Positions 10,165 to 22,820 of a stretch of 51,239 nt of DNA are shown in pieces; position 1 is the stretch's first letter, and each line of letters begins with the position of its first letter. Below the pieces are notes generated by a model. It searched no databases. It was not told the DNA's origin and saw only the letters and a program-made list of their open reading frames with translations. The stretch is from Atkinsonella hypoxylon (Eukaryota > Ascomycota > Sordariomycetes > Hypocreales > Clavicipitaceae), in assembly GCA_000729835.1 (NCBI GenBank), contig JFHB01000217.1:1-51239 (forward strand), written 5' to 3'. The position numbers and the translations under genes are program-made.

Positions 10165-11879
10165 AAACTCTCTACTATATAATACAGGTTCTACCTGTTA
10201 TATAGTTAACAATAAGGCATTTTTTAGGACTTTTAAGCCTATAAAAAAGGGTAAAACCGCGCCTATTGCTACTAGAGGAGGTTTAATTTATCCTAAAGGA
10301 CAGGGAACTGCTGTATTCTAGGTACTAGTTAGTACAAATCTAGCTAAATATAGGCCTTTAGCTCTAAAGGATGCTCTATATTGCCTAGGTTTAGATACTA
10401 ACCTAATTAGTAGTCTAAAGCACTATTTAATAGGGGGCACTCTCCTTAGAAATTAGCTATTTCTAGCTAATAGAAGCTGCTGTAGGTTTCTAAATCCTAA
10501 AAAGCATAGTTTCTTCTTATAGCTTAAGGGGTAAGAGACCCCTAGAGTGTGTAAAAACCACGCTAATCTCTTATATATAGGATTTCTAGCTAGCAATAGT
10601 TATAATAGCGGTTATAATGCTAGTTATTCTATAGAGGTTTAAATCCCTTAACAGCCTAGTTTTAATCTAGAGGAATATAGCTGAATTGAGGAATTATCTA
10701 AATTTAAAGAAGAAGAAGCAGATAATACCAGTAACAATACTATAGAGCTATTAGCCCTAGTTCCTAAACGGGCTCCTAGTTAGATTCCTTCTAATAATAG
10801 GGATTTAGAAGGTCTAAATCCTAAGTTACTGGATATTGGAGGAAATAGCCGTCTAGATCCCTTAAACGAGACTCGTAGTTCTTAAGAGATTTAGCAAGAT
10901 AGGGAGCAACAGGAAGCTAGCTCTAATGATAATTCTAGTAGTAATTCTCCTATTACTGCTTCTTCTTCCTATAAGAAGCTCCTAGAATTAGCTGCTACTT
11001 AGCACGTTAGATTAGGGCATATAGGACTCCCTTTACTAAAGAAGACTGCTTCTATTACTAAAGGAATCCCTGATTTTTCGAAAATTAAGGAAAAGGATTT
11101 TAACTGCCTAGCTTGCAATTAAGCTGTTAGAAGACCTAGCAAGCGTACTATTCCTAACCCCTCTAGATATTTAGATATTATAGAGGGAGATACCGTTAAA
11201 ATAGAGCCTATACTGCACAATAAAAGGCCCCTAGTTCTATTTCTAATTAATAGAAAATTACAGTATAAGTGGTCTTTTAATCTAGCTAATAAAGAGGGTT
11301 TTACTCTTTATAGCTGTATTAAAGGCTTCTTTAAGGAATTAAAGAGCTAGTATAACTGCTACCCTAAACACCTTTATTTTAATAGTAGTATAGAAATTAA
11401 TACTAAGTTACAAGCTTAGCTATCTTCTAAGGGTATTTGCTTTAGCACCTCTTGCCTCTATATTTACAAACAGAATAGGCTAATAGAGAGAGCTATAAGG
11501 GTACTTCTAGACCGTTTACGTGCTACCCTACAGTGGTTATAATTACCTCTATATCTATAGTCTTACATCCTTCCTACTATAGTGAATTTAGTTAATACTA
11601 CTGCGAATAGTACTAAACTACTAAGTCCTAAACAGCTATATCTAGCTGATTTAGAGCCTTCTAAGACCTATAAGCCTGATTTTTCCAAAATTAGAGCTAT
11701 AGGCTCCTATTGCGAAGTTCTAATCCTATTAGAACAAAGATCTAGGTTGCAGAAGCTAGCTAAAAGAACTATTCCTAGTAGACTTTTAGCTACACTAGGT
11801 TCTAATGTATATCTAATATACATCCCCTCTAAACAAGCTGTTATTAAGACTAGCTTCATTAAAATTATAGAAGGAATAG
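10165..11879 (+). pseudogene. Copia protease and integrase remnant (RLC-1 copy 1)
   Basis: The aspartic protease motif is at about 10175-10200 and reads LLYNTGSTC, where DTG has become NTG through a TpG-to-TpA change. The pre-integrase zinc region shows HVRLGHIG at about 11000-11025. The integrase core follows, with GDTVKIEP (about 11190), an HLYFNSS block whose D is now N (about 11380-11405) and QNRLIERAIR (about 11470-11500) supplying the E of the DDE triad. The frame is open from 11582 to 11879 (LSPKQLYLADLEPSKTY), then runs into the RLG-1 copy B LTR at 11880. The frame resumes after 28855. Confidence 0.8.
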
Positions 11880-12122
11880 TGTTACGGGATAATCCTACAG
11901 ACCCGCAGGTCACTAGTGCACGTAACCGCAATTATGTATAAGTAGTTAGAAGTAACACTTAGGTAGTTAGATTAAACAATTAACTATTATTCACTAGAAC
12001 ACTATTACTAAATGCTTCTTATAGAAGCTCTTATAACTCCTCTTACAATTTATTATATAACCTATTAAATCTAATAACCTATTGTTGCTTCTAATAAGCC
12101 TACGCTAAATTCTACTGTAATA
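11880..12122 (+). repeat. 5' LTR of RLG-1 copy B (243 bp)
   Basis: It begins TGTTACGGGATAA and ends TGTAATA, which is the ancestral CGTAACA after RIP. The first 60 bases keep CpG and CpA sites (for example around 11880-11940), while the last 100 bases are heavily converted. The 3' LTR shows the reverse gradient. Confidence 0.92.
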
Positions 12123-12169
12123 AGTAGTAGTAATTACTTCTAATTGTTGCTAACCCTCCTTAAGCTTAA

Positions 12170-14650
12170 AAGCTAAAATCGCAATATTTAAGATAGAGCA
12201 ACTTTAGAAGGAGCTTAATAGAAGGAATTATATTCCTTTTACTAATAAAGAACTTAAAACTATACATTAATTCTATAAATTTTACTGCTAAAATCTAGAT
12301 TTCTAGATTTAAAAAAGAGATCTTATACCTTAAGAGAAAAGAAGCTTATTACTTTATTTTACTTACTATAAATTTATTAATAAATAGCTTAAATTGTATA
12401 ACTAACCTAAGCTAATAGAACTACCTTCTTACTAAAATACTATTAACACTTCTATAGTATAGTAGGTATAGAGGTAGGTTAATAGAATTATTAATAAGGC
12501 TAAATCTACTAAACTCCTTATAGATTTACTAATAGTAATACTAAAAGGAAAAGCTAAGGCTAGATTATCTAGATCTAACAGCTTAAGAGACACTATCTAT
12601 AAAGTTAGTGCTAGTTTTACTTAGGATATTAAAGGAAAGTAAGTATAAAGATCTAGATTTATACTGCTTACTAAAGACCTAAATCTATTAAATATACCTT
12701 AAACTACTAAAAAGAACTTACTAATTAAAGAACTAGCTAAAATCTTACTGCTTTTATAGGTTTATTAAAGGTTTTATACCTTTAGGCTAAAGTATAAAGT
12801 AAAAAAAGCAGTAAATCTACTTAAAAAAGAGAACCTCTTACTAAAATAGTTTATAGGTTTTTCTATAGAAATTAGTAAGTAAATTAGTAGAATTAAGGGA
12901 GAATTAATTAATAAAATTAGCAAATTATAAAGAGAATTAAACAATAAAATTACTGCTCTTTAGGTAGAGTAATAATACTTAGCCTAGAAAATAGAGACTA
13001 TACTTAAGCCTTAGAATAAATACAATAAATAATACTATACTTAATAAAGCTTTTAGCTTAAGGATTATAGATAAAGAGCTTTTAATTCTTACTTACCCCT
13101 AAAAGATAACTAAAACTAAAAGTAAGGTTAAAAGTAACCTCTAGGTAAAGAAAACTATATAACGTAAAAATACTCTAAACACCTTAGTACTTTTCTAAAA
13201 GAATAGAAGCTACTATAATTTCTAAAGAATCTATTAAAGTAATACTATAATAGTAAAGCTAAGAAAAGCTAAAATACTAAAAAAGACTAAAATTAAGTAT
13301 TTAGTAACTTTAAATATTAGTATATAAATTAATAAGCACTATACTATATTAAAAACAACAATCTCTAGCTAAATCTAGTAGATAAAAGGCTAAATCTATA
13401 TTAGAAATAGAATAACTAAAGCAATATATAGTTTTAAACCTCTAAGGAATAAATAGATTCTATATAGAAGATTACTAATATTAATTACTTTAAACTCTTT
13501 AACAATAGAAATATCTATAAGCTAATTTTATATAAAGAAAAGTATACTATTTTCTATAATATAGAGCTATAGATCTAAGCTATTAAAGACTACTGTAGCT
13601 GTAATATAATTAACGCTTAAGAAGCTATTTATATTAAGCTCTAAACTCTCTTTAAAGGGAATACATTAATATAGTATAAGTAGTATCTAGATTACTATAA
13701 AAAAACAGCTATTTTTAGTAGTTTAAACTCTATTTACACTATTATCTATAAAGAATTTAGTATATAGATCTAGAATACAATAATATAGCTAGATTTAGCT
13801 AAGTTTATAGAGTAAAATATAATTAAAGAAAAATTATTTAGGGAATTTATTTCTAGAGTATTCTAATATACCTATATAAATAGTAAAACTATTAATCTTT
13901 AGCTCCTTTTAAGACTTTATTATAAGCTATACTTAGGATTATAATAGCTATACTTAATTTTAATAGTAAAAGACCTAAGATCTATATATATTACTATAGT
14001 AAATAATAAGGTTAAGAATCTATAAGAATGCTTTAGGGATTTAGAAAAACAATAAAAATTAAAAGACTATAAGAAAGGTACTAATGCTTAATATACTTAA
14101 AGTAAATCTAATAGTAAGAACTCTAAAAACAATAAAGCAGCCTAAAGTAACTAAGCAAACTAAAATAAAAGTAATAGTTAATTTTAGTCTTAATCTCTAC
14201 TCTATAAAAATTACTAAAATAATTATTCTTAGTACCTACTGTAAAACTAAAGGAATTAGCTGCTAAAAGAGCAGTAGCTTTAGCCTTAGTAGAACTAGAA
14301 TTTAGAGGCTAGCTAGAATTATTAGCTAGAGCTATAGTATTTTTAGTAGCTTTAACGTTTTTAATAATAGAGCTTACTGTAGAATAATAAGAAATATATC
14401 TATATAATAACGTTTAAAGATAAATCTAACTAAAAAGACTATAAAAAGTACCTTAAAAGCTATAAATACTAGCTAATAAAAGAAAAAGAAATAGTTAATA
14501 CTAAGGAACTACTAATTAGCTTAGAATTTAACTTTATTAAAACCTATTTTACTAAAAGTAAAGAAAAGTAAAAGAAAAAGGTTTAAATAAAGGCAAACTA
14601 AAAGGATTTATAAGAAATCTAAATAGAGTAAGTAGTTAAAGTAGTTATAA
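12170..14650 (+). pseudogene. Ty3/gypsy gag and N-terminal polyprotein remnant (RLG-1 copy B)
   Basis: After the 5' LTR one plus-strand frame can be followed through many RIP stops for about 2.4 kb. The protein is rich in Lys, Gln, Asn and Leu, with long helical stretches (12640-13010) and a Ser/Asn/Gln-rich part (14080-14280). Position and composition fit gag plus a spacer before protease. I see no clear zinc knuckle. A short open frame at 14084-14266 lies in a different frame and is not counted as a gene. Confidence 0.55.
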
Positions 14651-14689
14651 AGCTATAGCTTATTAAATCTAGTATTCTAAAGTTAAATT

Positions 14690-16507
14690 CCTTCCTAAAG
14701 ATTCTTATTTAATTCTATAATAAAGAACTATTATATTAAATCTACCTAGATACTAGAACCTCTTTAGTGCTAGTTAATAAAGTATAGTTAACTTAGTTTA
14801 GTTAAAATATAAAATAGGTAAAAATAGAGCTAAAACTAGTTACTAGAGTGTAATTATCCTTTTATATCTCTAAGATAGCTACATTTAACTTCTATATCCT
14901 TAGATCTATATATAGTATACCTATAACTAGCTATTTTACAGTTATAGTTAACGTAATAAGTAACTTAAGGCTAAAGCTCCTTCTAGGTTTAACCTTTCTC
15001 TATAATTATAGTGTTAAAATTAATTTTATCCGCCCTAAGGCTACTATTAGGTCTATTTATAATATAGTTATAGAAATAGGTATCTTTTAGCTAATTTTAA
15101 AGATTCTATATTAGAATATAACAGCAGTATAAGCTATAATAATTCCGCTAAAATTGTAGAAGTATATTCTAGTTAAATAGAAGGAGGTACTAGCTAATAA
15201 GAAGGCTACTACCTACTATATATACTTAAAATCTAACCTTATTCTAGATATATTGCTTAGCACAACTAATTAGGAATAAATAGTAGCCTATAACTATTTA
15301 GATAAATTTATTATAATCTAGAAAAATTAAAAGGTTGCTTATCTTTAGTATAATAAAGAGCTTAAGGCTAACTATATAATTGTAAATCTATTTAATTTAT
15401 ATATATATTTTTCTAAGGATATTGCACCTAATAATAGTTTATTGCCTACAGAAGATTATAAGTTATAGAAAGAAGGTAATAGTAGTAGATTTAACCCTAA
15501 GAAAGTTAATAATAGTATCTTTATATATAGAATCTCTTATCCTAAGAATATACTATATATCTACAATAAATATAAGGTTAAGGTAGAAAACTTAAACCTA
15601 AACGTTATAACTAAGCTTATTAACTTAACAAATAAATACAATATTTATTGTAATAGAGATATTATTTCTATACCTAAAGACTAGTATATAAGAGTAAATC
15701 TAGTAAATAAATAGCAGAAGCAGCTAAAATCTATCTAAATCTACCTACTAGAAGCTAAAGATAAAGCTAAACTAGATAAGGTTTATAATAAGCTATATTT
15801 AAGTAGAAAGATATTATATTTAAACAACTTAGTAGCTATAGCCTGCTTAGCCTTTATAGTGTAGATTAAAACCTTAACAGAAAGAAAAGAATAAGTTATA
15901 GTTAATATAAGGCTACTTAATAGTGTAGTAATGCTAAATATATACTCTTTACTAGATTAATTAAATATTATAGTAGATATATATAGTAAGAAGATATTTT
16001 TGCTCTTTAATGTATTAAGGTTTTTCTACTAACTTCCTATAAGATAAGAACACTAATCTTATATAGTAGTAATATTAAAATAGAGATTAGAAGTATTAAA
16101 TATAGCGCTTATAGGCTTTAAGAATGCACTAGCTTTCGCTTAATAGTATATAGACTAATTATTTTAAAAGCATTAATATTTTATATAAATCTATATTAAT
16201 AACATTATTGTATTCTCTAACTCTACTAAGGACTACCTTATATACCTTAATATAGTTTTATTAATCCTAGAGAAAAATAAGTTAATAATAGCTATAAAGA
16301 AGTTATTTATAGGCTACTTAGCTATTTAGCTGTTAGGTTTTATTGTTAATAGCAATAGAATTACTAATATAAACAATAGGCTAAAAGCTTTTTAAAAACT
16401 TAAGTTTCTAGTAGATCTTGTAAATCTAAAGACCTTTATTAGTATAGCTAGCTTTTTATAGAAGAGCATTCTATAGTTTAATGTGCAAATTCGCTTGCTG
16501 TAGGAAC
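14690..16507 (+). pseudogene. Ty3/gypsy protease and first part of reverse transcriptase (RLG-1 copy B)
   Basis: The retroviral-type protease active site is at about 14743-14778 and reads LDTRTSLVLVNK, with the Gly of DTG changed to Arg. A linker leads to RT, which begins near 15770 (KLDKVYNKL). The palm motif YINNII is at about 16191-16208 and has lost both aspartates. RT is cut at 16507 by RLC-2; the last five bases GGAAC are repeated at 22821-22825, where the gene resumes. Confidence 0.8.
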
Positions 16508-16823
16508 TGTTGGAATCGTTATGACTCTATCGTGCGATTCCGGCGCCTGCGTGGGTGGATACAACCGCTGATTGGTTGCATCCGCACACTAGTCTCTACT
16601 TACATTAGGGTCGCCGATATCCCTTAATTCCCCCTTAACACAACACTATGCCTAAGGCATATAAGGCATCTAACGGGGTATATAATATAGCCTCTTTTGC
16701 TAGTTAGATATAACTCCTAGAAAAACCAAATTTAAACCTCTTTAATGTAAATACTAATGCACTAGTGAATTAGTTATAGAACTAACTCGAAGGAGTATAA
16801 ATTAAACCCTTAGTCTATTAACA
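16508..16823 (+). repeat. 5' LTR of RLC-2 (316 bp)
   Basis: The first 110 bases are almost free of RIP and hold a strong hairpin at 16555-16585 (11 base pairs around one mismatch, loop 16567-16573). The 3' half is heavily converted and ends TCTATTAACA where the right LTR reads TCTGTCGACA. An ATG at 16648 opens a frame that crosses the LTR end. Confidence 0.93.
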
Positions 16824-19010
16824 CTAATTAGTAGTTGCTTAACTAAGAGTCTTTAGTACAACTAAAGAGATTAGCACAACTAACTATAGATTAGCTAGAT
16901 TTAGCAAGAAGAGACGTAATACTATTAGCTAGAACCCTTAGCGGCTAACGCAACTAGTAAAGTATACTAAAGGAAGGGATATCTTTACAATTGCTTAGTT
17001 ACTAAGTTATATTTACTTACAATAACGTTTTAGTTTAACTAATTGTTAATATTAGACTCCTAAGGAATTAAATTACTAGCTAAGACCCTTAGCGGCTAAC
17101 GCTATAGGATTTAACTTCTCTAACTATCTTAGAACTTAGCTAGAAGCTAGCTAAATCCCTCTATCTTTATACTAATTCTATTACACCTACTTTCTCTTTC
17201 TATACTACTTAATCTTATCTAATATAATAAGTTTACAACAACTTTAAGTAGATTTATAAGAATCTAAGCAATAACTATAACCTAATAAGCTTCTAGAATA
17301 ACTTTAAAAGTATTAGAAACTCCTATTAATAGATTAAAACTTAATATATAAAATTAACCTAAAAACTGCTACTACTACTAATTTAAACAATAGAATTGCC
17401 TTTACAATTAACCTTTATAAAGATTAAAGATTTAAAGATTAGAAATAATAGAAGAACTTTAAATTTAACTTCTATAACTAGAATAAAGACCTATTTTAAA
17501 GAGCTTCTACTCTAATTATTAAAGCATTATGCGATTTACTATATAAATATAGAGTTTATATAGGCAAAAGCAGTAGCTAAATTGCTAATTCCCTTAAAAG
17601 AGTACTATAGAAAGAGAAACAATCTATATAGCTAGAAGAAGAGATTAATAAATAAGTAGTATTAGGTAAATTCTACTTAAATCTACACCTAGATGTAGAA
17701 CCTATATCTATAGTAAAGAAGCCTTAATCTTCTTTATAGAACCCTCCTTCTACACCTCTAGCACTCTCTCTATTACTTTTATTAAGTATACTTAGCAATC
17801 TAATAGGTATATTAGCAAGAATGCTACCTCCTCCCCCTTTACTATAGAATATAAGATTTCTTCTGCTTTTAGCAGTATAACTATTACTTTCTTCTATAAT
17901 AAATCCTTTCTAGACTAATATAAAGAAAGTCCTTAACCTTATAAAGATCTATAAAGAAAGCAATAAATATAGCAGCAATATATTTAATTTTATTATGCTA
18001 AAAGTAGTTATTCTTAAAGACCTATATTAACAACTTAATTTCTTAGAACTAGCAATAATAAAGGTATTTCTAGTAATACTAATAGGTAAAGTATATAAAT
18101 TCTACCTTATAACAATTGCAATAAATATAAGGATAAATTATACCTTTAACTAAATAGTTAAAATTATTAAACAACACTTTAAGACCTTAATTAATAAGTA
18201 GTTCTATTGCTAAAGATAGAACAGTATTACGTTATATAATATAATTGCTAAGAACTCTAATAAATCTATACTTAACTGCCTTAATATAATAATCTAGAAC
18301 CTTTAAGACATCTATAACAGCCTTTTTAACTCTCTTATAGATAATTCTAAACTTATTAAATAAACTCTCTAAGCAGTTAGAGGTATCTCTAAATGTAGCT
18401 AAGCTAAATTTACAACTAACGCAATATTCTAAAAGCTTATTAGCAACCTACAAAAGTTAATTAGTATTACAGAAGTACAAAAGGAAATTAGCTAATTCTA
18501 CATTAAATTTAACTAACTTAATATTAATAACGAAGCTCTCTATATAAACTGTTAATATTAACGTTTAAGAGACTTTAGCTGTAGCAGAAGTAAAACCTAA
18601 AAATAACGCTACTTTATCTATAGAAAAGAAGGATATTAGTTAATAAAGTACAGCAAAAAAGAGCATTAAGAAGTACAGTAAAGATAGTAGAATAATAAGA
18701 AGTATAAAACCCCTCCTTTAAACAGTAAATTTAAAGTCTATCTATAGGCTTATAAAGGATTAAGTAAACCTATATAGAATAACAGTTCTAATAATACTTA
18801 AGATGTAAGTAAGGTATTTATTAAAGAATCTAATATAGCTAATAAAGGAAAAGCTCCTTAGCTAACAATTATATAATTCTTTACTAATGCTGTAACTACA
18901 AACAATAGAGCTATCTTCTAGAACCTTAAGGAAGAAGCCTACTAGTATACTCTATATAAGGAAGACCTATTTATAGAAGATTAATTAAATTCTATAGATC
19001 CCTTATTATA
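16648..19010 (+). pseudogene. Copia gag and N-terminal polyprotein (RLC-2), start codon apparently inside the LTR
   Basis: The ATG at 16648 starts a frame, MPKAYKASN..., that runs through the LTR end at 16823 and on to about 17030 with only RIP-type TAA/TAG. The later gag frame shows helical Lys/Gln-rich blocks at 17200-17450, a Pro-rich patch near 17820 and a basic tail at about 18590-18720. The same ATG is present in the 3' LTR at 22645. No CCHC knuckle is certain; a short Cys-containing stretch near 18580 may be its relic. The start choice rests on frame continuity alone. Confidence 0.55.
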
Positions 19011-19049
19011 TTTATTATCTTATATATTAGAAGAACGTTATTCTAGTAA

Positions 19050-20400
19050 GACATTTAGAGGTATTTTGCTTAACACTAAAGCAGTAGGTATATTAACAGC
19101 TAGAATTAACTAAGTATAAGCACTAGTGAAGAAAATGCCTTTATTAAAGATAAATCTATCTAATTAACACTATATAATTACATTTAGTGTAGAATTAGCA
19201 ACTTTAATAGGCTTTATTACAGTTTTAACAGTCTTTAGCCTAATTATATTCTACGTAATTAATATAAGCACCCTGTTCCTATACAGCATTAATAATATAG
19301 ATAAGATGCATATAAAGCTTAACAACCTTAAAAACGTACTAATTTAAGGCAATTAAAAGGTTTCTATTATCTAGAAATAGGGACATCTATAGTAAACTCT
19401 AGAAGCTATAGAAGTAGCTGCATTCTTTTTATTAAAAAAGTAAATCTATTAGCTTTATTGTTAATTTAGATATCCCTTTATACAACAATTAATAAAGATT
19501 CTATAATGTATAGAAGAAGATATTAGTAACAATAACGCTATTAACAGAATTATATAAGTCTACTACTACTGCTAACTTAACAGTAAATTACCTAGTTAAT
19601 TCTAATTTACATTAAAAGATAACTATAACTTTAACTATAAAATTATCGTTAATATTATATATCTAAACAGCAGCTCTATTCTTTACGTTATTAATTCTGT
19701 AACCTTATTCTAGGCAGCCTACTTTCTAGAACCCTAAAAGTAAAAAGCATAAAATATCTAGAATGCATTAAAAGAATGCTAGATTAATACCTATCTAGGC
19801 CCTTCTAACTAGATAGTTTACAATACTAAAAAGAACTTTATATCTACTAAATTCTGCTATTATATATAAATATTATCTATTAATGTTAACAAAGTTCCTA
19901 TTAAAGCCTACAATAGCATTAGTAAAGTTAAATAATACTATAGCCTATTATAAAGAGCTTATAACATTATTAACGATAAATTAGGCACTAATACTAGTAT
20001 TATAAAGGATTAAAAGCTTTAAATAGCTATTAAAGCTGTTAATAATTCTGCTGGACTTAATAGTCTTATGCCTATATTACTAGTCTTTAGTTCCTACTTC
20101 TGTATAACAAATAATTTACCTTTAAGCCTTTCTGTAATATAATAAGCTTTAATTCTATATAAAGCTACTAATAAAGCCTAAAAGTGCCTAGCATAAAGAT
20201 AAATTTATAATGCTTTTGCCTCCTGCAATAGCCTAAATATAATACTTACGCATTTACTGCCTCTGCAGTTAGAAGTGTATATATAGCGTAAAAAAGAAGG
20301 CTAATAAGGCCTCTATAAGCTGCTTGCTATAGATAGTAAGGAGTGCACTATATAAATACCTTATAGCTCTATTCGTTTTTATATAACTATTGTAAAACCC
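19050..20400 (+). pseudogene. Copia protease and integrase remnant (RLC-2)
   Basis: The protease motif is at about 19064-19095, reading GILLNTKAVGIL, a D-to-N and G-to-K version of ILLDTGAAG. The integrase zinc region is at about 19440-19600, and the core begins near 19640 with NIIYLNSSSILYVINSVTLF. The C-terminal part with GLYKLLAIDSKECT (about 20310-20355) is the conserved end seen in this fungal copia group. It is non-functional. Confidence 0.75.
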
Positions 20401-20779
20401 TACTACTACAATAACAATAAATCTAACAATTATTCTGCTATTTCTAATGTTATACCTAATAAAAGCAATATAGAATCTCTACTTAAAAGCAATTCTATTC
20501 TACTAAAGAAGAGAGAAAGACCTCTAAAGGTAAAACAACTAATTAATCTAAACCTAATATAGAAAAGAGGTCCTAGAAGACTAAGAAAGAACTCTCTTTT
20601 TATTCTAATTAATTCTATATAAAATTCCTCTACTTTTAACAATAAACTAAATAGATATATTACTGTTTCTAGCCTAACTATTAGTAGTTCTTATAATCTT
20701 AATCCTAGTAGTAATATTAATTCTACTTATATATTACTGTATAAATTTAGTAATAAAATTTTCTTTTCTGCAAAAGAAA

Positions 20780-22420
20780 TAGTAAACTATAACTTAGCTA
20801 TATAACTAAGGAAAGACAATAAGATTACAGCAAAAGGTGCTCTATTTAAAGCATTTAACTAAGCTAAAATTAACGCACTATTAGCTAAAGACGTCTTCTA
20901 ATTTATTAAATTTAACTCTACTGTATATAATAACTATATCTTTAAATCTTATATAGTTTAAGAAGTTAAAGGAAAAGGAACTATATTACTATATAAGAAG
21001 TTAAGACTAGTTATCTAAGGATATAATAATAGCAATAAATTATTAATTTTAACGCAATCTCTAACAATTTAACGAGCTAGTTAACGCTTAATTATAGCAC
21101 TAGCTCTATCTCTTTAAAAACGCAATATTGTCTTATAGATCTACAATATTATATAGGCTTATATACAATCTAACACTAATTTAAATAGATTAATTATTGC
21201 ATAACTTTCTAACTAAATTAAACACCTATATCCCTATAATATAGTAATAGAAGTAATTAAGCCTCTATATAGAATTGCTAAAGTAGGTATATATTAGTAG
21301 TCTATATACTTTTGCTACTACTATAACAATTTAAGTATAGTTACGTTAATATATAACCTCTACTTACTAATATTAAATAACAATAACTACTTTAGAATCG
21401 TTAGAATGCAGACTAATAATACACTAGAACTAAGCAATAGAACCTTCTTTAACTATAAGAAATCTAAACTGCAGAAGGCTAATTTTACTGTAAAGCTAAA
21501 GTAGAGCCTAACAGCAGAAACGCTACTAATTTTTAATAGATATATATTAACTAAATCTAATAATAGCACTTTAACTCTTCACTAAAAAGGTTAAAGTAAG
21601 AGGATTTAACTCGTTAATATTACTAGTGTTAGTATAGATTTAATAAAACAATAGTATATTAAGCAATAAGCCTACAGTATATATATTACTACAATCTGTT
21701 AACTAGAAGCTATATTTAACCTTTCTGTTGCTATATAACAGTAAGATATTACAATTAACGATATTAAACAACTAAATAAGAGGCTTTAATAGTAGATTAA
21801 CAACTAAACCTATAGATTATAATATATCCTAATAGACCTTCCCTTTGCTAAATTATATATATTTATTAATAGATCCTTTATAAACAATAAAGATTTAAGC
21901 TTCTAGATAGAATATATAATTATTCTAGGTAATAAAGGAGCTTATAAAGAGAACGCTAAATTTATAATAAAAGGCAATATTATTATGTATAGCTCTATTA
22001 AAAGCAAGAGAGTTATAAGGAGCGCACTTACATTAGAACTATACAGTATAGTGCAAGGCGTAGATGTATTATATACTATTAGCACTACATTAAATATAGT
22101 AATAAAGTAGCTATAGATACCGCTAATTCCACTAGTAGTCTATATAGATTCGTTCTTGTTATATAAATGCCTTATAAAGCTTAGCACAATAAAGGAAAAG
22201 AGATTAATAATTAACATTATAGCGCTACATTAATTATATAAAAGGCGTAAAATTAACGAAATCCGTTAGATTAACAGCAAAGATAATATTGCTAATTTAA
22301 TAACAAAAGCAACGCTAAATAAGACTCTTAAATCCTTTATTAATAACAATAAGGCTAATATATAGGTAGAAGGCTAGGTAAAGAGACCTATAAATTAATG
22401 CAGAAGGATATTAGATTTAT
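20780..22420 (+). pseudogene. Copia reverse transcriptase and RNase H remnant (RLC-2)
   Basis: RT starts near 20860 and shows EVKGKGTILLYKKLRLVIQG (about 20950-21020), diagnostic of this fungal copia group. The catalytic pair is in MQTNNTLEL at about 21407-21434, where relatives carry QTDDT; both D are now N. RNase H follows from about 21830, with LPFAKLYIFINRSF and then SALTLELYSIVQG (about 22025-22065). The long frame from 21640 to 22400 has fewer stops than the rest. It is non-functional. Confidence 0.82.
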
Positions 22421-22504
22421 TATTATTTATTCCTTTAATCTATTTTGTTATTACTGTAACTATTAGAGTTACTTTACTAGCACAATAAAAAGAGAGACTG
22501 CTAG

Positions 22505-22820
22505 TGTTAGAACTATTATAACTCTATTGTGCAATTCTAGCGCCTGCATAGGTAGATATAACTGCTAATTAGTTACATCCGCACACTAGTCTCCACTTAC
22601 ATTAGGGTTGCTAATACCCCTTAATTCCCCCTTAACACAACACTATGCCTAAGGCATATAAGGCATCCAACAGGGTATATAATGTAGCCTCTTTTGCTAG
22701 TTAGATACAACTCCTAGAAAAACCGAATTTAAACCTCTTTGATGTAAATACTAGTGCACTAGTGAATTGGTCATAGGACCAACTCGAAGGAGTATAAATT
22801 AGACCCTTGGTCTGTCGACA
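22505..22820 (+). repeat. 3' LTR of RLC-2 (316 bp)
   Basis: Equal in length to the 5' LTR. Here the 5' half is the damaged one and the last 130 bases are nearly intact, ending TCTGTCGACA, followed by GGAAC. This mirror-image damage pattern is described under findings. Confidence 0.93.

Larger units (their letters stand above)
16508..22820 (+). mobile_element. RLC-2: complete Ty1/copia retrotransposon nested in RLG-1 copy B
   Basis: LTRs of 316 bp at both ends start TGTT and the right one ends TCGACA. GGAAC at 16503-16507 and 22821-22825 is the target duplication, so the insertion in the RLG-1 reverse transcriptase is exact. The internal region (16824-22504) reads as gag, protease, integrase, reverse transcriptase and RNase H of the copia polyprotein type common in Aspergillus and related fungi. 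It is RIP-damaged throughout, but the outer edges are nearly undamaged. Confidence 0.95.

Noticed and set aside
10500..10560. Possible alternative genetic code with TAA/TAG read as Gln, as in ciliates
   Set aside because: Sister copies have CAG and CAA at the same sites (36835-36837 and 36847-36849), and D-to-N and G-to-A changes occur as well. This is RIP, not codon reassignment.
11707..11931. Minus-strand open frame, with relatives at 38030-38221, 43680-43871 and 47982-48173
   Set aside because: All are the strand opposite to the RLC-1 integrase C-terminus; the true frame reads LSPKQLYLADLEPSKTY.
14084..14266. Plus-strand open frame of 60 codons in RLG-1 gag
   Set aside because: It lies in a different frame from the gag reading and has biased Ile/Lys/Thr composition expected from AT-rich DNA.
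20430..20642. Minus-strand open frame of 70 codons
   Set aside because: It is antisense to the RLC-2 region between integrase and reverse transcriptase, where the plus frame is clearly coding.
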